DNA of 64,000 nt from Brevibacillus brevis (GTDB lineage: Bacteria > Bacillota > Bacilli > Brevibacillales > Brevibacillaceae), in NCBI RefSeq assembly GCF_022026395.1, contig NZ_CP041767.1, positions 2,884,501-2,948,500 of the forward strand, in the 5' to 3' direction. The notes beneath the pieces were generated by a model, which was given only the letters and a program-made list of their open reading frames with translations, was not told where the DNA came from and made no database searches. Position 1 is the first letter of the stretch; each line of letters opens with the position of its first letter. Positions 1 to 8,002 of the stretch are shown here, piece after piece. Position numbers and translations under genes: made by a program.

Positions 1-401
1 GAAAAGCGAAGGTCGTCCAGGAAGGCTCGGATGTATCCATTTTTGCTTGGGGAGCGATGCTTCGCGTCGCTGAGGATGCTGCGAAGCAGATCGAGCGCGA
101 AAACGGCTTGAGTTGTGAAGTCATTGATCTGCGGACGCTCTATCCATTGGATCGGGATACGATCATCGCCTCGGTCAAAAAGACTGGACGCGCAGTTGTC
201 GTACATGAAGCGCATAAGACAGCCGGGTTGGGTGCAGAGATCATCTCCATAATCAATGATGAAGCATTGATCTACATGAAGGCTCCCGTGAAACGGATTA
301 CCGGATTTGACGTCCCCGTCCCGCAATTCAGTATCGAAGATGACTATTTGCCAACGGCTGAACGCGTGAAGGACGGAATTTTGGAAACGGCTACGTTTTA
401 A
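1..401 (+). CDS. 2-oxo acid dehydrogenase E1 component, beta subunit (3' part)
   Basis: This is the C-terminal part of the thiamine-diphosphate dependent E1-beta subunit, which decarboxylates a 2-oxo acid and passes the acyl group to E2. The frame is open from base 3 and reads VVQEGSDVSIFAWGAM, then the C-terminal transketolase-like domain with CEVIDLRTLYPLD and VVVHEAHKTAGLGAEI. The 5' end lies outside the window. It sits 18 bp before the E2 gene, which is followed directly by E3, so this is an E1-E2-E3 operon. Gene order alone does not separate a pyruvate, acetoin or branched-chain complex, so no symbol is given. Confidence 0.93.
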   Translation, partial: KAKVVQEGSDVSIFAWGAMLRVAEDAAKQIERENGLSCEVIDLRTLYPLDRDTIIASVKKTGRAVVVHEAHKTAGLGAEIISIINDEALIYMKAPVKRITGFDVPVPQFSIEDDYLPTAERVKDGILETATF

Positions 402-419
402 AGAGAAGGAGCGAGTCAT

Positions 420-1721
420 ATGGTTGAGTTCAAGCTTCCTGATGTGGGAGAAGGTATGCATGAAGGAGAAATTGTAAAAGTACTGGTTCGCACGGGCGAA
501 TCCGTTCAACAGGATCAACCGCTGCTGGAGGTTCAGACAGACAAGGTGAATGCCGAGTTGTCTGCGCCAGTGACAGGCATTATTCGTGACATTTTCATAT
601 CAGAAGGGGAAACAGTAGAGGTCGGAACTACCCTTCTCGTAATCGATGCAGGTACGGAAGCAAAGAAGGAAGAGACAAAGCTTCCAGAAAAGGTCGTAAA
701 TCCGGATAAGACAGTCAATTTTGCCCCAGCTCGTGCTGATCACCGCCGCTCATTGGCCACACCATACGTTCGGCAGTTGGCACGGGAAATGAAGCTGGAT
801 ATCGAGTTGGTCACGGGAACAGGAGCAGCAGGGCGTGTGACGGAAGAAGATTTGCGCCAATTCGCCAATCGACTGCAAAAATCAGTACCAGCCAAGTTTC
901 CGACTTCGGCTACTGGCAATGAGCGTCTGTTGGAGGCAAGTACGGTGGAGGTTGAGACTGAACCGGTTGTTCAGCCGAAAACAGGAACCACTACTCGCGC
1001 GACCACCTCGTCGCAGGGAGATATCGAACGGCTACCTTTAAAAGGCATCCGGAAAAAGATTGCCGAGCATATGGTGAAATCAGTGACAATCATCCCGCAT
1101 GTTACTTCAGTCGATGAGCTGGAGATGGATCAGCTGCGTGCTTTGCGCGAAAAGCTAAAGCCATATGCGGAAAAACGGAATATCAAGTTGACCTTCCTGC
1201 CGTTCTTTATCAAGGCGTTGGTCATTGCACTGAAGGAATTCCCGACGCTGAACGCATCGATTGACGAACATACGAATGAAATCCTGCTCAAGCGTTTTTA
1301 CCATATCGGCATTGCAACGGATACGCCGGAGGGCTTGATTGTACCAGTTATCAAGGATGCAGACCACAAATCGATTTTTCAACTCGCAGAGGAAATCGAT
1401 CAGCTGGCACGCTTGGCTCGCAAAGGCAAATTGACTATGGAGCACATAACAGGCGGCACCTTCACGGTCAGCAATGTAGGTCCTATCGGGGGACTGCAAG
1501 CAACTCCCATCATTAATCACCCCGAAGTGGCGATTATCAGTTTGCACAAAATGGAGAAGCGTTGGGTCGTGCGTGAGGATGAAGGCGTTATTCGCTGGAT
1601 GATGAACCTGTCACTTTCGTTTGATCATCGCCTGATCGATGGCGTGACGGCGGTACGTTTTACCAACCGGATCAAGGAGTTGCTGGAAGATCCGAATCTA
1701 TTGTTTGCGGAGATGGTATAG
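420..1721 (+). CDS. 2-oxo acid dehydrogenase E2 component (dihydrolipoyl acyltransferase)
   Basis: This 433-aa E2 core enzyme transfers the acyl group from lipoamide to CoA. Residues about 1-77 form a lipoyl domain with the lipoylated lysine in VQTDKVNAEL. A linker follows, then the peripheral subunit-binding domain (about 116-152, ATPYVRQLAREMKLD...GRVTEEDL), a second linker rich in Thr/Glu/Val, and the catalytic acyltransferase domain (about 200-433) with the active-site signature FDHRLIDG near the C-terminus. A single lipoyl domain and this length fit Bacillota E2 proteins. The ATG follows GAGAAGGAGCGAG. The stop codon abuts the E3 start. Substrate class is not resolved. Confidence 0.93.
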   Translation: MVEFKLPDVGEGMHEGEIVKVLVRTGESVQQDQPLLEVQTDKVNAELSAPVTGIIRDIFISEGETVEVGTTLLVIDAGTEAKKEETKLPEKVVNPDKTVNFAPARADHRRSLATPYVRQLAREMKLDIELVTGTGAAGRVTEEDLRQFANRLQKSVPAKFPTSATGNERLLEASTVEVETEPVVQPKTGTTTRATTSSQGDIERLPLKGIRKKIAEHMVKSVTIIPHVTSVDELEMDQLRALREKLKPYAEKRNIKLTFLPFFIKALVIALKEFPTLNASIDEHTNEILLKRFYHIGIATDTPEGLIVPVIKDADHKSIFQLAEEIDQLARLARKGKLTMEHITGGTFTVSNVGPIGGLQATPIINHPEVAIISLHKMEKRWVVREDEGVIRWMMNLSLSFDHRLIDGVTAVRFTNRIKELLEDPNLLFAEMV

Positions 1722-3167
1722 ATGGTAGTCGGCGAAGTAGCAGTAGAAACAGATGTGGTTGTCATCGGCGGTGGGCCAGGAGGTTATGCAGCCGCTATTC
1801 GTCTCGGACAGCTGGGGAAATCAGTTGTTCTGATTGAGAAAGAAGTACTGGGTGGGGTCTGCTTGAATCGCGGATGCATTCCGTCGAAAGCCTTGATTCA
1901 TACAGCAGGCGAATACCACAAGCTAAGTAGTCTAACTAAGCTTGGAATTCAACTGCCGACAGGGAAAACAACGTTCCACATGCCGAGCTGGCAGACGTGG
2001 AAGTCTTCTGTCGTTGCTCAGCTGAACAAAGGGGTCGATTATCTCTGCCAGGCCAACGGGGTTACGGTCGTAAAGGGGACAGCAACATTTCTGTCGAGTG
2101 ATCGGATTGGCGTAGAGACGGGTGGCGATTTTGAAACGTACAAATTCAAACAAGCGATTATTGCGACAGGATCACGTCCATTCATTCCATCGTTTTTAAA
2201 AACAGATGGAGAATATATTCTGGATTCTACTGATATGCTGGCATTGGATGACGTACCGGAAACACTGGCCATTATCGGCGGGGGCTATATTGGAATGGAG
2301 CTCGGGATGGCGTTCGCCAAGCTTGGATCGCAGGTGACTGTCATCGAGGCAACCGAGCGCATTTTGCCACAGACAGCGGCGCATCTCTCTTCGGAAGTGC
2401 TCAAGCAAGCGAAACAGCTCGGGATGACGGTCAAGACCGCAACAAAGGTAGAGAAGGCTGAGGTAGCGAACGGAAGAGTCACGCTCGCATGCACCTCGGA
2501 AAAGAACGGTTTCGAAAGTGTCATCGCACATAAAACACTCGTCACCATAGGGCGAGTGCCGAACACAGGCGAACTCGGACTTGCGCAGGCGGGTGTAGAA
2601 GTGGACGAGCGCGGCTACATACCCGTGACATCGATTGGCAGTACGAACAGGGCGCATATTTATGCCATCGGCGATGTAACACCTGGCCCTGCGTTAGCCC
2701 ATCGTGCAACGAAGCAAGGGATTGTGGCAGCCGAGGTGATCGCAGGGCTGCCTAGCAGCGTAGATTCCCCTTTTGTACCTTATGTGATTTTTACCGAACC
2801 GCAAATAGCGGGTGTGGGGATGACACGCGAAGAGGCAGAACTTCAAGGATACAAGGTCAAGGTAGCGGCTTTTCCTTATCGGGCGAATGGAAGAGCACTC
2901 GCCATGGATGAGGGAGAGGGTTTTGCAGAAGTGATAGTGGATCAAGATAGCCATTTATTATTGGGAATGCACGTTGTAGGTGCGGATGCCTCAAACCTGA
3001 TTGGGGAGGGTGTGCTGGCACTTGAGCTTGCTGCACGTGTAGAAGATGTGGCGTTAACTATGCATCCGCATCCCACTTTAAGCGAAGTATGGCTGGAGGC
3101 TGCTGAAGCGGTGTTAGGTCATGCCATTCATATCGTAAACAAATCAAAAGTAGCTGTGAACCAATAG
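1722..3167 (+). CDS. lpdA: Dihydrolipoyl dehydrogenase (E3)
   Basis: This 481-aa FAD-dependent disulfide oxidoreductase re-oxidises E2-bound dihydrolipoamide using NAD+. The N-terminal Rossmann motif GGGPGGYAAA (about 16-25) is followed by the redox-active pair in GGVCLNRGCIPSKAL (CxxxxC). The second dinucleotide fold has AIIGGGYIGME. The C-terminal interface carries the His/Glu active-site segment HPHPTLSE. The ATG directly follows the E2 stop (TAG-ATG), so translation is probably coupled; GGAG lies about 10 nt upstream. No clear terminator is visible in the 130 bp after the gene. Confidence 0.93.
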   Translation: MVVGEVAVETDVVVIGGGPGGYAAAIRLGQLGKSVVLIEKEVLGGVCLNRGCIPSKALIHTAGEYHKLSSLTKLGIQLPTGKTTFHMPSWQTWKSSVVAQLNKGVDYLCQANGVTVVKGTATFLSSDRIGVETGGDFETYKFKQAIIATGSRPFIPSFLKTDGEYILDSTDMLALDDVPETLAIIGGGYIGMELGMAFAKLGSQVTVIEATERILPQTAAHLSSEVLKQAKQLGMTVKTATKVEKAEVANGRVTLACTSEKNGFESVIAHKTLVTIGRVPNTGELGLAQAGVEVDERGYIPVTSIGSTNRAHIYAIGDVTPGPALAHRATKQGIVAAEVIAGLPSSVDSPFVPYVIFTEPQIAGVGMTREEAELQGYKVKVAAFPYRANGRALAMDEGEGFAEVIVDQDSHLLLGMHVVGADASNLIGEGVLALELAARVEDVALTMHPHPTLSEVWLEAAEAVLGHAIHIVNKSKVAVNQ

Positions 3168-3298
3168 AACTATCGTGAAACCTTAAAGATATGTGACGGA
3201 TATTCATGACAATGATCAGCCTCAGACCCTGTCAAGATTAGCATTTGCATGAATGTGCTACGCTTGAATTAATCTCGTGCAAAGGATGTGTGGTCATT

Positions 3299-3649
3299 AT
3301 GAAATTGAATCACGTCAATCTTACGGTTACGGATGTTCCAGCTGCTTCTGATTTCTTGGAGAAGTATTTTGGCTTGAAAAAGTTAGATACGTCGGATGAT
3401 GCCCGTGGCGATAGTTTTGGGGTCCTATTTGACGATAACGGCCTGGTGTTTACCTTGATGAAGGGTGCCGAAGTCCAATATCCAAAGACATTTCATATCG
3501 GCTTCATTCAGGAGAGCGAAGAGAAAGTAAATGAAATCAATCAACGCTTAAAAGAAGATGGTTACAAAGTAGCACCGCCAGTAAGATCGCATGGCTGGAC
3601 GTTTTACGTGAAAGCTCCTGGTGGATTTACAGTTGAGGTACTTGCGTAG
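3299..3649 (+). CDS. VOC family (glyoxalase/bleomycin-resistance fold) protein
   Basis: This is a small 116-aa vicinal oxygen chelate protein. It opens with MKLNHVNLTVTDV and ends with FYVKAPGGFTVEVLA, the paired beta-alpha-beta-beta-beta layout of the family. Candidate metal ligands are the His in LNHVNL, the His in KTFHIGF and the final Glu in TVEVLA. An upstream in-frame ATG at 3245 exists, but AAAGGATG sits about 9 nt before the ATG at 3299 and the family fold begins there, so the shorter start is chosen. Substrate is unknown; thiol transferases, dioxygenases and binding proteins share this fold. Confidence 0.85.
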   Translation: MKLNHVNLTVTDVPAASDFLEKYFGLKKLDTSDDARGDSFGVLFDDNGLVFTLMKGAEVQYPKTFHIGFIQESEEKVNEINQRLKEDGYKVAPPVRSHGWTFYVKAPGGFTVEVLA

Positions 3650-3666
3650 CATTAAATACACATAGT

Positions 3667-3712
3667 TGAAAGCCTTCTTTTTCTTACAAGAAAAGAGGGT
3701 TTTCTTTTTTAT
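3667..3712 (+). terminator. Probable intrinsic terminator after the VOC gene
   Basis: An imperfect A/T-rich stem (CCTTCTTTTTCTT ... AAGAAAAGAGGG) is followed by a T-rich tract. It lies about 20 bp past the VOC stop and before the convergent oxidoreductase gene. Confidence 0.6.
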
Positions 3713-3791
3713 TGTTTAAACATCCGGTAAATCAGAAGGGGTGGGCGTTAAGTTGCAACTCCCACCGCTGGCTACGATAGAAAAACATTTT

Positions 3792-4382
3792 TTATACTTG
3801 CAGGCTCTCTTTCTTCCCATAATGGAATCCCAATTGATATGCACGGTCCAACAACTGCTCGATATGCGCAGGATTTTGCGCCAAGGTGTCATAAAGGAAC
3901 TCAACTCTCGAATTGTCGATTCCGACGTAACCAGAGATTCCGACATTGAGGTGATGCGCTATCATTTGGTCATAACTTCTTTTTTGAAAATGATCTTCCG
4001 TTGCAGCTGCCAGACCAATCCACAATGCATGCTTATGATGCAGTTTACTTGAGCCGTAGGCAAACCCGTTGTTCCAGACGCGATCGATATATCCTTTCAA
4101 CATGGCTGGCATGCTGAACCACCAGATCGGAAAAATGAAGGCTAACGCGTCGTGTTTTCTCATACGCTCCATTTCAATCTCGACCTCTTCGGAATATTTC
4201 TTATCGCCATTATTCCAATCCGGCTCATCTTCCTCCCATAATACAGGGTGAAACCCACTGCGATGCAAATCCAAAACTTCAACCTCATGCCCTGCATCTT
4301 TTAGGCCCTGAACGAAGCGTTCTGAAACGGCAAAGGTCAAGGAATTGGTTCGTGGATGGGTAACAACTGTCAGTACTTTCAT
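3792..4382 (-). CDS. NAD(P)H dehydrogenase (quinone), flavodoxin fold
   Basis: This 196-aa FMN-dependent oxidoreductase of the KefF/MdaB/NQO type transfers two electrons from NAD(P)H to quinones. It opens with MKVLTVVTHPRTNSLTFAV, the FMN phosphate-binding segment, and has the diagnostic FIFPIWWFSMPAMLKGYIDR with the PxWW flavin-ring loop, then NNGFAY. AGAGGG lies 8 nt before the ATG at 4382; the in-frame GTG at 4391 would overlap that site and is not preferred. It is divergent from an HxlR regulator, the usual arrangement for an electrophile- or quinone-responsive reductase under local control. Confidence 0.88.
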   Translation of the reverse strand: MKVLTVVTHPRTNSLTFAVSERFVQGLKDAGHEVEVLDLHRSGFHPVLWEEDEPDWNNGDKKYSEEVEIEMERMRKHDALAFIFPIWWFSMPAMLKGYIDRVWNNGFAYGSSKLHHKHALWIGLAAATEDHFQKRSYDQMIAHHLNVGISGYVGIDNSRVEFLYDTLAQNPAHIEQLLDRAYQLGFHYGKKESLQV

Positions 4383-4471
4383 TTCATACACCCTCTATCT
4401 TTGTAGTCATTTATACGGCCATCTTCTAAGGCGCTGGTATATCCGAATCATGCACCATATAATGGAATGTG

Positions 4472-4487
4472 AAAAGTACGCACTTTT
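4472..4487. promoter_or_regulatory. Candidate HxlR operator
   Basis: A perfect 6-bp inverted repeat, AAAAGT-ACGC-ACTTTT, sits in the 188-bp divergent region between the quinone reductase and the hxlR-type gene. A further AAAAAGTAAC half-site-like element is at about 4504-4513. HxlR/YodB-type repressors usually bind such A/T-rich dyads near their own promoters; assignment here is by position. Confidence 0.45.
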
Positions 4488-4570
4488 TTGTGCTTTTAAT
4501 ACCAAAAAGTAACATAGGAACAAAAAGGTTCCTGAAAAAATCGTAAGCCATGAGGGAGGATAGTAAATCG

Positions 4571-4963
4571 ATGAGACCAAAGCTCAAACATACATACCAA
4601 ATTCCTTCTGAAGCAACGCTAGATGTTTTAGGTGGAAAATGGAAAACCTTGATTTTATGTCAGCTATACTACGGGCCAAAAAGAACGAGCGAATTGAAAA
4701 AACAAATGCCGGACATTAGCCAAAAAATCCTGACACAGCAGCTTCGTGAGTTAGAAGAGGATGGAATCGTCATTAGGACCGTGTACAGCCAAGTACCGCC
4801 AAAGGTCGAGTATGAATTGAGTGAATTGGGAGAATCGCTCAAACCAATTATGGATCTCATGTGTGAATGGGGCGAACGTTACCTACGCGGGGAAATACCG
4901 GGCAAAGAAGTTGCAGACCCTGCAAAAAACGCGGTTAGATACAGAGCTATTCAAGGAATTTGA
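4571..4963 (+). CDS. HxlR family winged-helix transcriptional regulator
   Basis: This 130-aa regulator has the HxlR core: VLGGKWKTLILCQLYYGPKRTSELKKQM, ISQKILTQQLRELEEDGIV, and YELSELGESLKPIMDLMCEWG. GAGGGAGG lies about 10 nt before the ATG at 4571, so this start is preferred over the in-frame ATG at 4550, which precedes the ribosome binding site. It probably controls the divergent quinone reductase and itself. Many HxlR proteins sense quinones or aldehydes through cysteines; the only Cys seen here are in LILCQLYY and LMCEWG. Confidence 0.88.
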   Translation: MRPKLKHTYQIPSEATLDVLGGKWKTLILCQLYYGPKRTSELKKQMPDISQKILTQQLRELEEDGIVIRTVYSQVPPKVEYELSELGESLKPIMDLMCEWGERYLRGEIPGKEVADPAKNAVRYRAIQGI

Positions 4964-5156
4964 CAGAAAGATCAGAAATTGGCAAGAAAAGCAGATTGTT
5001 TCAGCAGCATGGGTTCAAGAGTCGATTCAGCCAAAATTTCGGACATACGAGAGGATTGGGTCTTACGGCTTGTTGTGTTCAGCAGTGAGCTGTATGACCA
5101 TTCTTTGCGGCCTTTTGCTTTATTCAGAAAGTACATACTTGCAGCGGAATAGAGCG

Positions 5157-5203
5157 AAAACCAGTTCAGGGCACGAGCAGGTCCTTCGAACTGGTTTCTT
5201 TTT
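5157..5203 (+). terminator. Intrinsic terminator
   Basis: Stem AAACCAGTTC / GAACTGGTTT (5158-5167 and 5188-5197), with an inner AGG/CCT pairing in the loop, followed by CTTTTT. It probably ends the hxlR-type transcript. Confidence 0.75.
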
Positions 5204-5366
5204 ACATGAAACATTTTATTTGGGTGGTGCGTCTGTATGGACAAGAGTTGACTGGCAGATTGGCTAGCAGGAGGAAGATGTTGCTGTACACAGATGCGCA
5301 GGATTTGCTAAGCCCGTTCAAGGATGCATTCAAATAAAGCATCAAGCAGGATACAAGTGGATAAGG

Positions 5367-5392
5367 AAGGTATTGTGTACCCATAATACCTT
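5367..5392. promoter_or_regulatory. Candidate operator upstream of the DUF1541 lipoprotein gene
   Basis: A perfect 8-bp inverted repeat AAGGTATT ... AATACCTT with a 10-nt centre, 32 bp before the lipoprotein start. It could bind a metal-responsive repressor, but the match to known CsoR boxes is only partial. Confidence 0.35.
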
Positions 5393-5424
5393 TGACAGAC
5401 AACAAAGAATTCGGGGTGTTTAGA

Positions 5425-5919
5425 ATGAAAAAATGGAAACTGTTATCGCTCATGCTGATTACCGCAATGGGGTTAAGCGCATGTGGCGGTCCTGCTGCAC
5501 CGGATGTGCTGGAGCAAGTAGAAGTTGTACCGAAACCTACGTATACAGTAGGGAGTGAAGTCATCTTGAAAGCAAGTCACCAACCAGGGATGCAAGGGGC
5601 GAAAGCAAAAATCGTGGGGGCTTACGACACGACGGCCTATTCCGTTACCTATACGCCTACAACGGGTGAGCCCCCTGTGAAAGGTTATAAATGGATCATT
5701 CAAGAAGAAATCAAGAACCATATCCAGCAACCGTATAATCCGGGAACGGAAGTCGTCTTGAAGGCGGATCATGTGAAAGGGATGCTCGATGCATCAGCCA
5801 AGCTTGATACGGCAAATACAACGACTGTCTATATGATCGATTACACTCCCACGACAGGGGGAGGAGAAATAAAGAACTACAAATGGGTAACGGAGGATGA
5901 GATATCACCAGTCAAATGA
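5425..5919 (+). CDS. YdhK-like lipoprotein with two DUF1541 repeats
   Basis: This 164-aa lipoprotein has a signal peptide MKKWKLLSLMLITAMG and lipobox LSAC, so the Cys should be lipidated and the protein held on the outer face of the membrane. Two tandem DUF1541 repeats follow (about residues 37-92 and 97-160). Each has GSEVILKA-type, GMxGAxAKI/GMLDASAKL, TTxYxxxYTPTTG and YKW(I/V)xxxEI elements. GGGGTG about 8 nt upstream supports the ATG at 5425 rather than the in-frame TTG at 5392. Family function is not settled; YdhK-like proteins are sometimes linked to metal stress. Confidence 0.85.
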   Translation: MKKWKLLSLMLITAMGLSACGGPAAPDVLEQVEVVPKPTYTVGSEVILKASHQPGMQGAKAKIVGAYDTTAYSVTYTPTTGEPPVKGYKWIIQEEIKNHIQQPYNPGTEVVLKADHVKGMLDASAKLDTANTTTVYMIDYTPTTGGGEIKNYKWVTEDEISPVK

Positions 5920-5940
5920 TCGATGCCATCCTTTTATGGA

Positions 5941-5990
5941 AAAAGGCAGCCGCGGCTTTTTCAGCGCCAAAGCTGCCTTTCTGCTTTTCC
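5941..5990. terminator. Bidirectional terminator
   Basis: Stem AAAGGCAGC / GCTGCCTTT (5942-5950, 5972-5980) lies between the convergent lipoprotein and regulator genes. There is a T-rich tract on the plus strand and an A-rich flank that serves the minus strand. Confidence 0.7.
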
Positions 5991-6011
5991 ATTGATACGA
6001 GCTATTTGCTG

Positions 6012-6482
6012 TTACATACGACGAGACTTCCACTCAACGAGCATTTGGTTGAGAGATTCCCTGTATAGCTCAATTGCTTCCAGCATCTCATGGAATCGCT
6101 GCATAACTAGCTCACTATCCTGCAAATTTTCAATTTGCATTCCTTTTTCTATGATATTCTTTAATGATAGGATTCGCTCTAAACCCTGTATAAGCTCTTC
6201 CTCAATTGTGTCTGGTGCCATGATGTAATAGCTCACACGGTCGCCTGTCACACTCTTTTTTTCCGCGAATCCAATTTTCAAAAGCATGCGCATATTGGTA
6301 GACACGCTTCCGAGACTGACTTGTAATGTAGTGGCAATCTGCTCGGATGAAAGGGGTTCCTGAGAGACCATCAACAGTCCAATAATCCGGCCAGCAATTC
6401 TGGATAATCCTTGATTTTCGTGATGGAGAGCCATTTCTTCAATCAATTGCATTGTTTCCGCCGTTAATTTGTCCAACTTCAT
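6012..6482 (-). CDS. GbsR/MarR-like winged-helix regulator
   Basis: This 156-aa regulator of the GbsR-like group has an N-terminal helix (LTAETMQLIEEMALHHE), GLSRIAGRIIGLLMVS, then the helix-turn-helix EPLSSEQIATTLQVSLGSVSTNMRML and the wing. The C-terminal half is helical and acidic and is probably a dimer or ligand region. The chosen ATG at 6482 follows AAAAAGGAG with only 2 nt spacing; an alternative ATG at 6515 has no ribosome binding site. It follows the MFS and M14 genes but a terminator (6565-6598) intervenes, so it likely has its own promoter (TATAAT-like, about 6525-6535 on the minus strand). It is the best local candidate to bind the palindrome at 9236-9271. Confidence 0.8.
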   Translation of the reverse strand: MKLDKLTAETMQLIEEMALHHENQGLSRIAGRIIGLLMVSQEPLSSEQIATTLQVSLGSVSTNMRMLLKIGFAEKKSVTGDRVSYYIMAPDTIEEELIQGLERILSLKNIIEKGMQIENLQDSELVMQRFHEMLEAIELYRESLNQMLVEWKSRRM

Positions 6483-6564
6483 GACTCCTTTTTCCTCGTT
6501 TTGCCCGATTTCCATGCTTTTGTCTATTATACTACCAATAGTCATCGCTTTCTTCAGAAAATAC

Positions 6565-6598
6565 CAAAAGAAAATGCACCTGCTCTTTTGACAGGTGC
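6565..6598 (-). terminator. Intrinsic terminator after the M14 peptidase gene
   Basis: On the minus strand GCACCTG ... CAGGTGC (6592-6598 and 6576-6582) is followed by ATTTTCTTTT. It separates the MFS-peptidase unit from the regulator gene. Confidence 0.75.
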
Positions 6599-6610
6599 CC
6601 ACGTCATTCC

Positions 6611-8002
6611 TTATTTTAGTGGCGTGGAAGTAGTTTCATGGGTTTGACGAAGATATTCCATGATCATCAAGGCAGAACCTAGCTGGACACCGCACAATTC
6701 GCGCAGCGGACGCATCGACCAGTTAAAAAAGGAGAGTAGCTCTTGTAAGCCTTGATTCAGCCATTGTTCTGAATCTGCTCGAATCTCCGAAAGGGCGATG
6801 TTGTCGGGCTGGGCATCCAGCATGCGGATAAGCATGCTACAGCAGCATAGAGAACTCCAAAAAGTGCGTAGTTTCAGGTCAAACATTTCAGCTACTGTTG
6901 CGAAGCGTGCTAAAGCTGCATCACTTTCAGCTGATTGTAAATGATGGGATCGAACTTCCTCCATACCGATCAGAAAATCCTCTACAGACCGCTGAAATTT
7001 GGTTGGTACCGTTATGAATGCCTGTGCGTTTTGGTACTGTTTGGATAAAAAAGCAATCTGTTCCCCTTCCAGTTTGGCTATGTCCAGCGTAGCATCCTTG
7101 TAGCTATGAGTGGTTTCCGATTTATCTCCCATCCTTGGATCCGTAAACAACGATATTTCCGAAACAAGGCAAAAGGTATCGTAACGTGTCCCAGCATAAT
7201 CGCGCGATGAGCCCCCCATGAGGATTGCTTTCGAAGGGTCTTCTCCAGTAGGCAGGATACTTTGGTAGTAATCGTACATAGCAGACAGCTCAGGTAGCAG
7301 ATAAAAACCGGCTTGGATAGGGGGCATGAATGGTGCCTCCGGTTCGCCGATCATCAGCGGTAATTGATGATCATGGGTCAGTTTTATGATCTGTTGGCAC
7401 AATGCGTCGGGAAGAGGAGTCGATACATAATAAAACGTTCCAGTTTGATCGGAGCTGTGCAAGCTGTTGAGGAAATGCGGCTTGGCTTCATCAATCGCCC
7501 GCATAAATGCTACGGTTTCAGGAATGGGCTCGCTGAAGCTGAACGTTTTATACGCATACGGGAATGTCCATTCAACTTGTTCGTGCATACTGGGACGATA
7601 GTAGTTGCGGATGTAACGATCTGGAGAAAACGGGCCGCCGTACCAACCTTCATTCAGTCGGCAACCATCTACATCGATTTCTTTGATGATATAAAAGGTA
7701 TAATCCATTTGCTCTAATAGGGCTGAATCCTCACATAGCTTTTTGCTGAGATACTCTAGCGATAGAGCTCCAATCGGCTCATTTGGATGCGGACAACCGA
7801 CGAACAGCGCGCGATGCTGGCCATTTCCAATTCGCAGCATAAGGATGGGGTGTCCTTCTGTTGAGTGACCGATGGTACTGAGGGTAACAAGATCTGGATA
7901 GGCGGCTGCTAGTTCACGGGAAGAGGTGTCCAATTCCTCAATGGTTAGAAAATGTGAAAAATCAGGCATTTCTTGTAACAGTTTTTGAATGAAATCAGTC
8001 AA
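6611..8002 (-). CDS. M14 family zinc carboxypeptidase-like protein
   Basis: This protein of about 463 aa has an M14 metallopeptidase domain in its first two thirds. The zinc-binding HxxE appears in FVGCPHPNEPIG, and the third zinc ligand His probably in LNSLHSSDQTGTFYY. The N-terminal segment TLSTIGHSTEGHPILMLRIG is typical of the family. The C-terminal third is helical and unassigned. There is no signal peptide, so it is probably cytoplasmic. The start is inferred as TTG at 8002, because AAAGGAGTGAGGAGC precedes it; it then overlaps the MFS stop by 8 nt (TTGACTGA), implying translational coupling. Pairing with a transporter suggests processing of an imported peptide or amide, but the substrate is unknown. 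Confidence 0.8.
   Translation of the reverse strand: MTDFIQKLLQEMPDFSHFLTIEELDTSSRELAAAYPDLVTLSTIGHSTEGHPILMLRIGNGQHRALFVGCPHPNEPIGALSLEYLSKKLCEDSALLEQMDYTFYIIKEIDVDGCRLNEGWYGGPFSPDRYIRNYYRPSMHEQVEWTFPYAYKTFSFSEPIPETVAFMRAIDEAKPHFLNSLHSSDQTGTFYYVSTPLPDALCQQIIKLTHDHQLPLMIGEPEAPFMPPIQAGFYLLPELSAMYDYYQSILPTGEDPSKAILMGGSSRDYAGTRYDTFCLVSEISLFTDPRMGDKSETTHSYKDATLDIAKLEGEQIAFLSKQYQNAQAFITVPTKFQRSVEDFLIGMEEVRSHHLQSAESDAALARFATVAEMFDLKLRTFWSSLCCCSMLIRMLDAQPDNIALSEIRADSEQWLNQGLQELLSFFNWSMRPLRELCGVQLGSALMIMEYLRQTHETTSTPLK

Larger units (their letters stand above)
4964..5424. other. Intergenic region between hxlR-type gene and lipoprotein gene
   Basis: About 460 bp with no convincing gene. It holds a terminator at 5157-5203, a short 19-codon ORF at 5278-5337 behind AGGAGG with too little spacing to trust, and an 8-bp inverted repeat at 5367-5392. 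Longer ORFs crossing it lack ribosome binding sites and overlap the hxlR-type gene. Confidence 0.5.

Noticed and set aside
4821..5267. 148-codon plus-strand ORF overlapping the hxlR-type gene
   Set aside because: It overlaps a recognised gene, runs through a terminator hairpin and has no ribosome binding site.
5278..5337. 19-codon ORF behind AGGAGG
   Set aside because: The spacing is only 3 nt and the peptide shows nothing recognisable; too weak to annotate.
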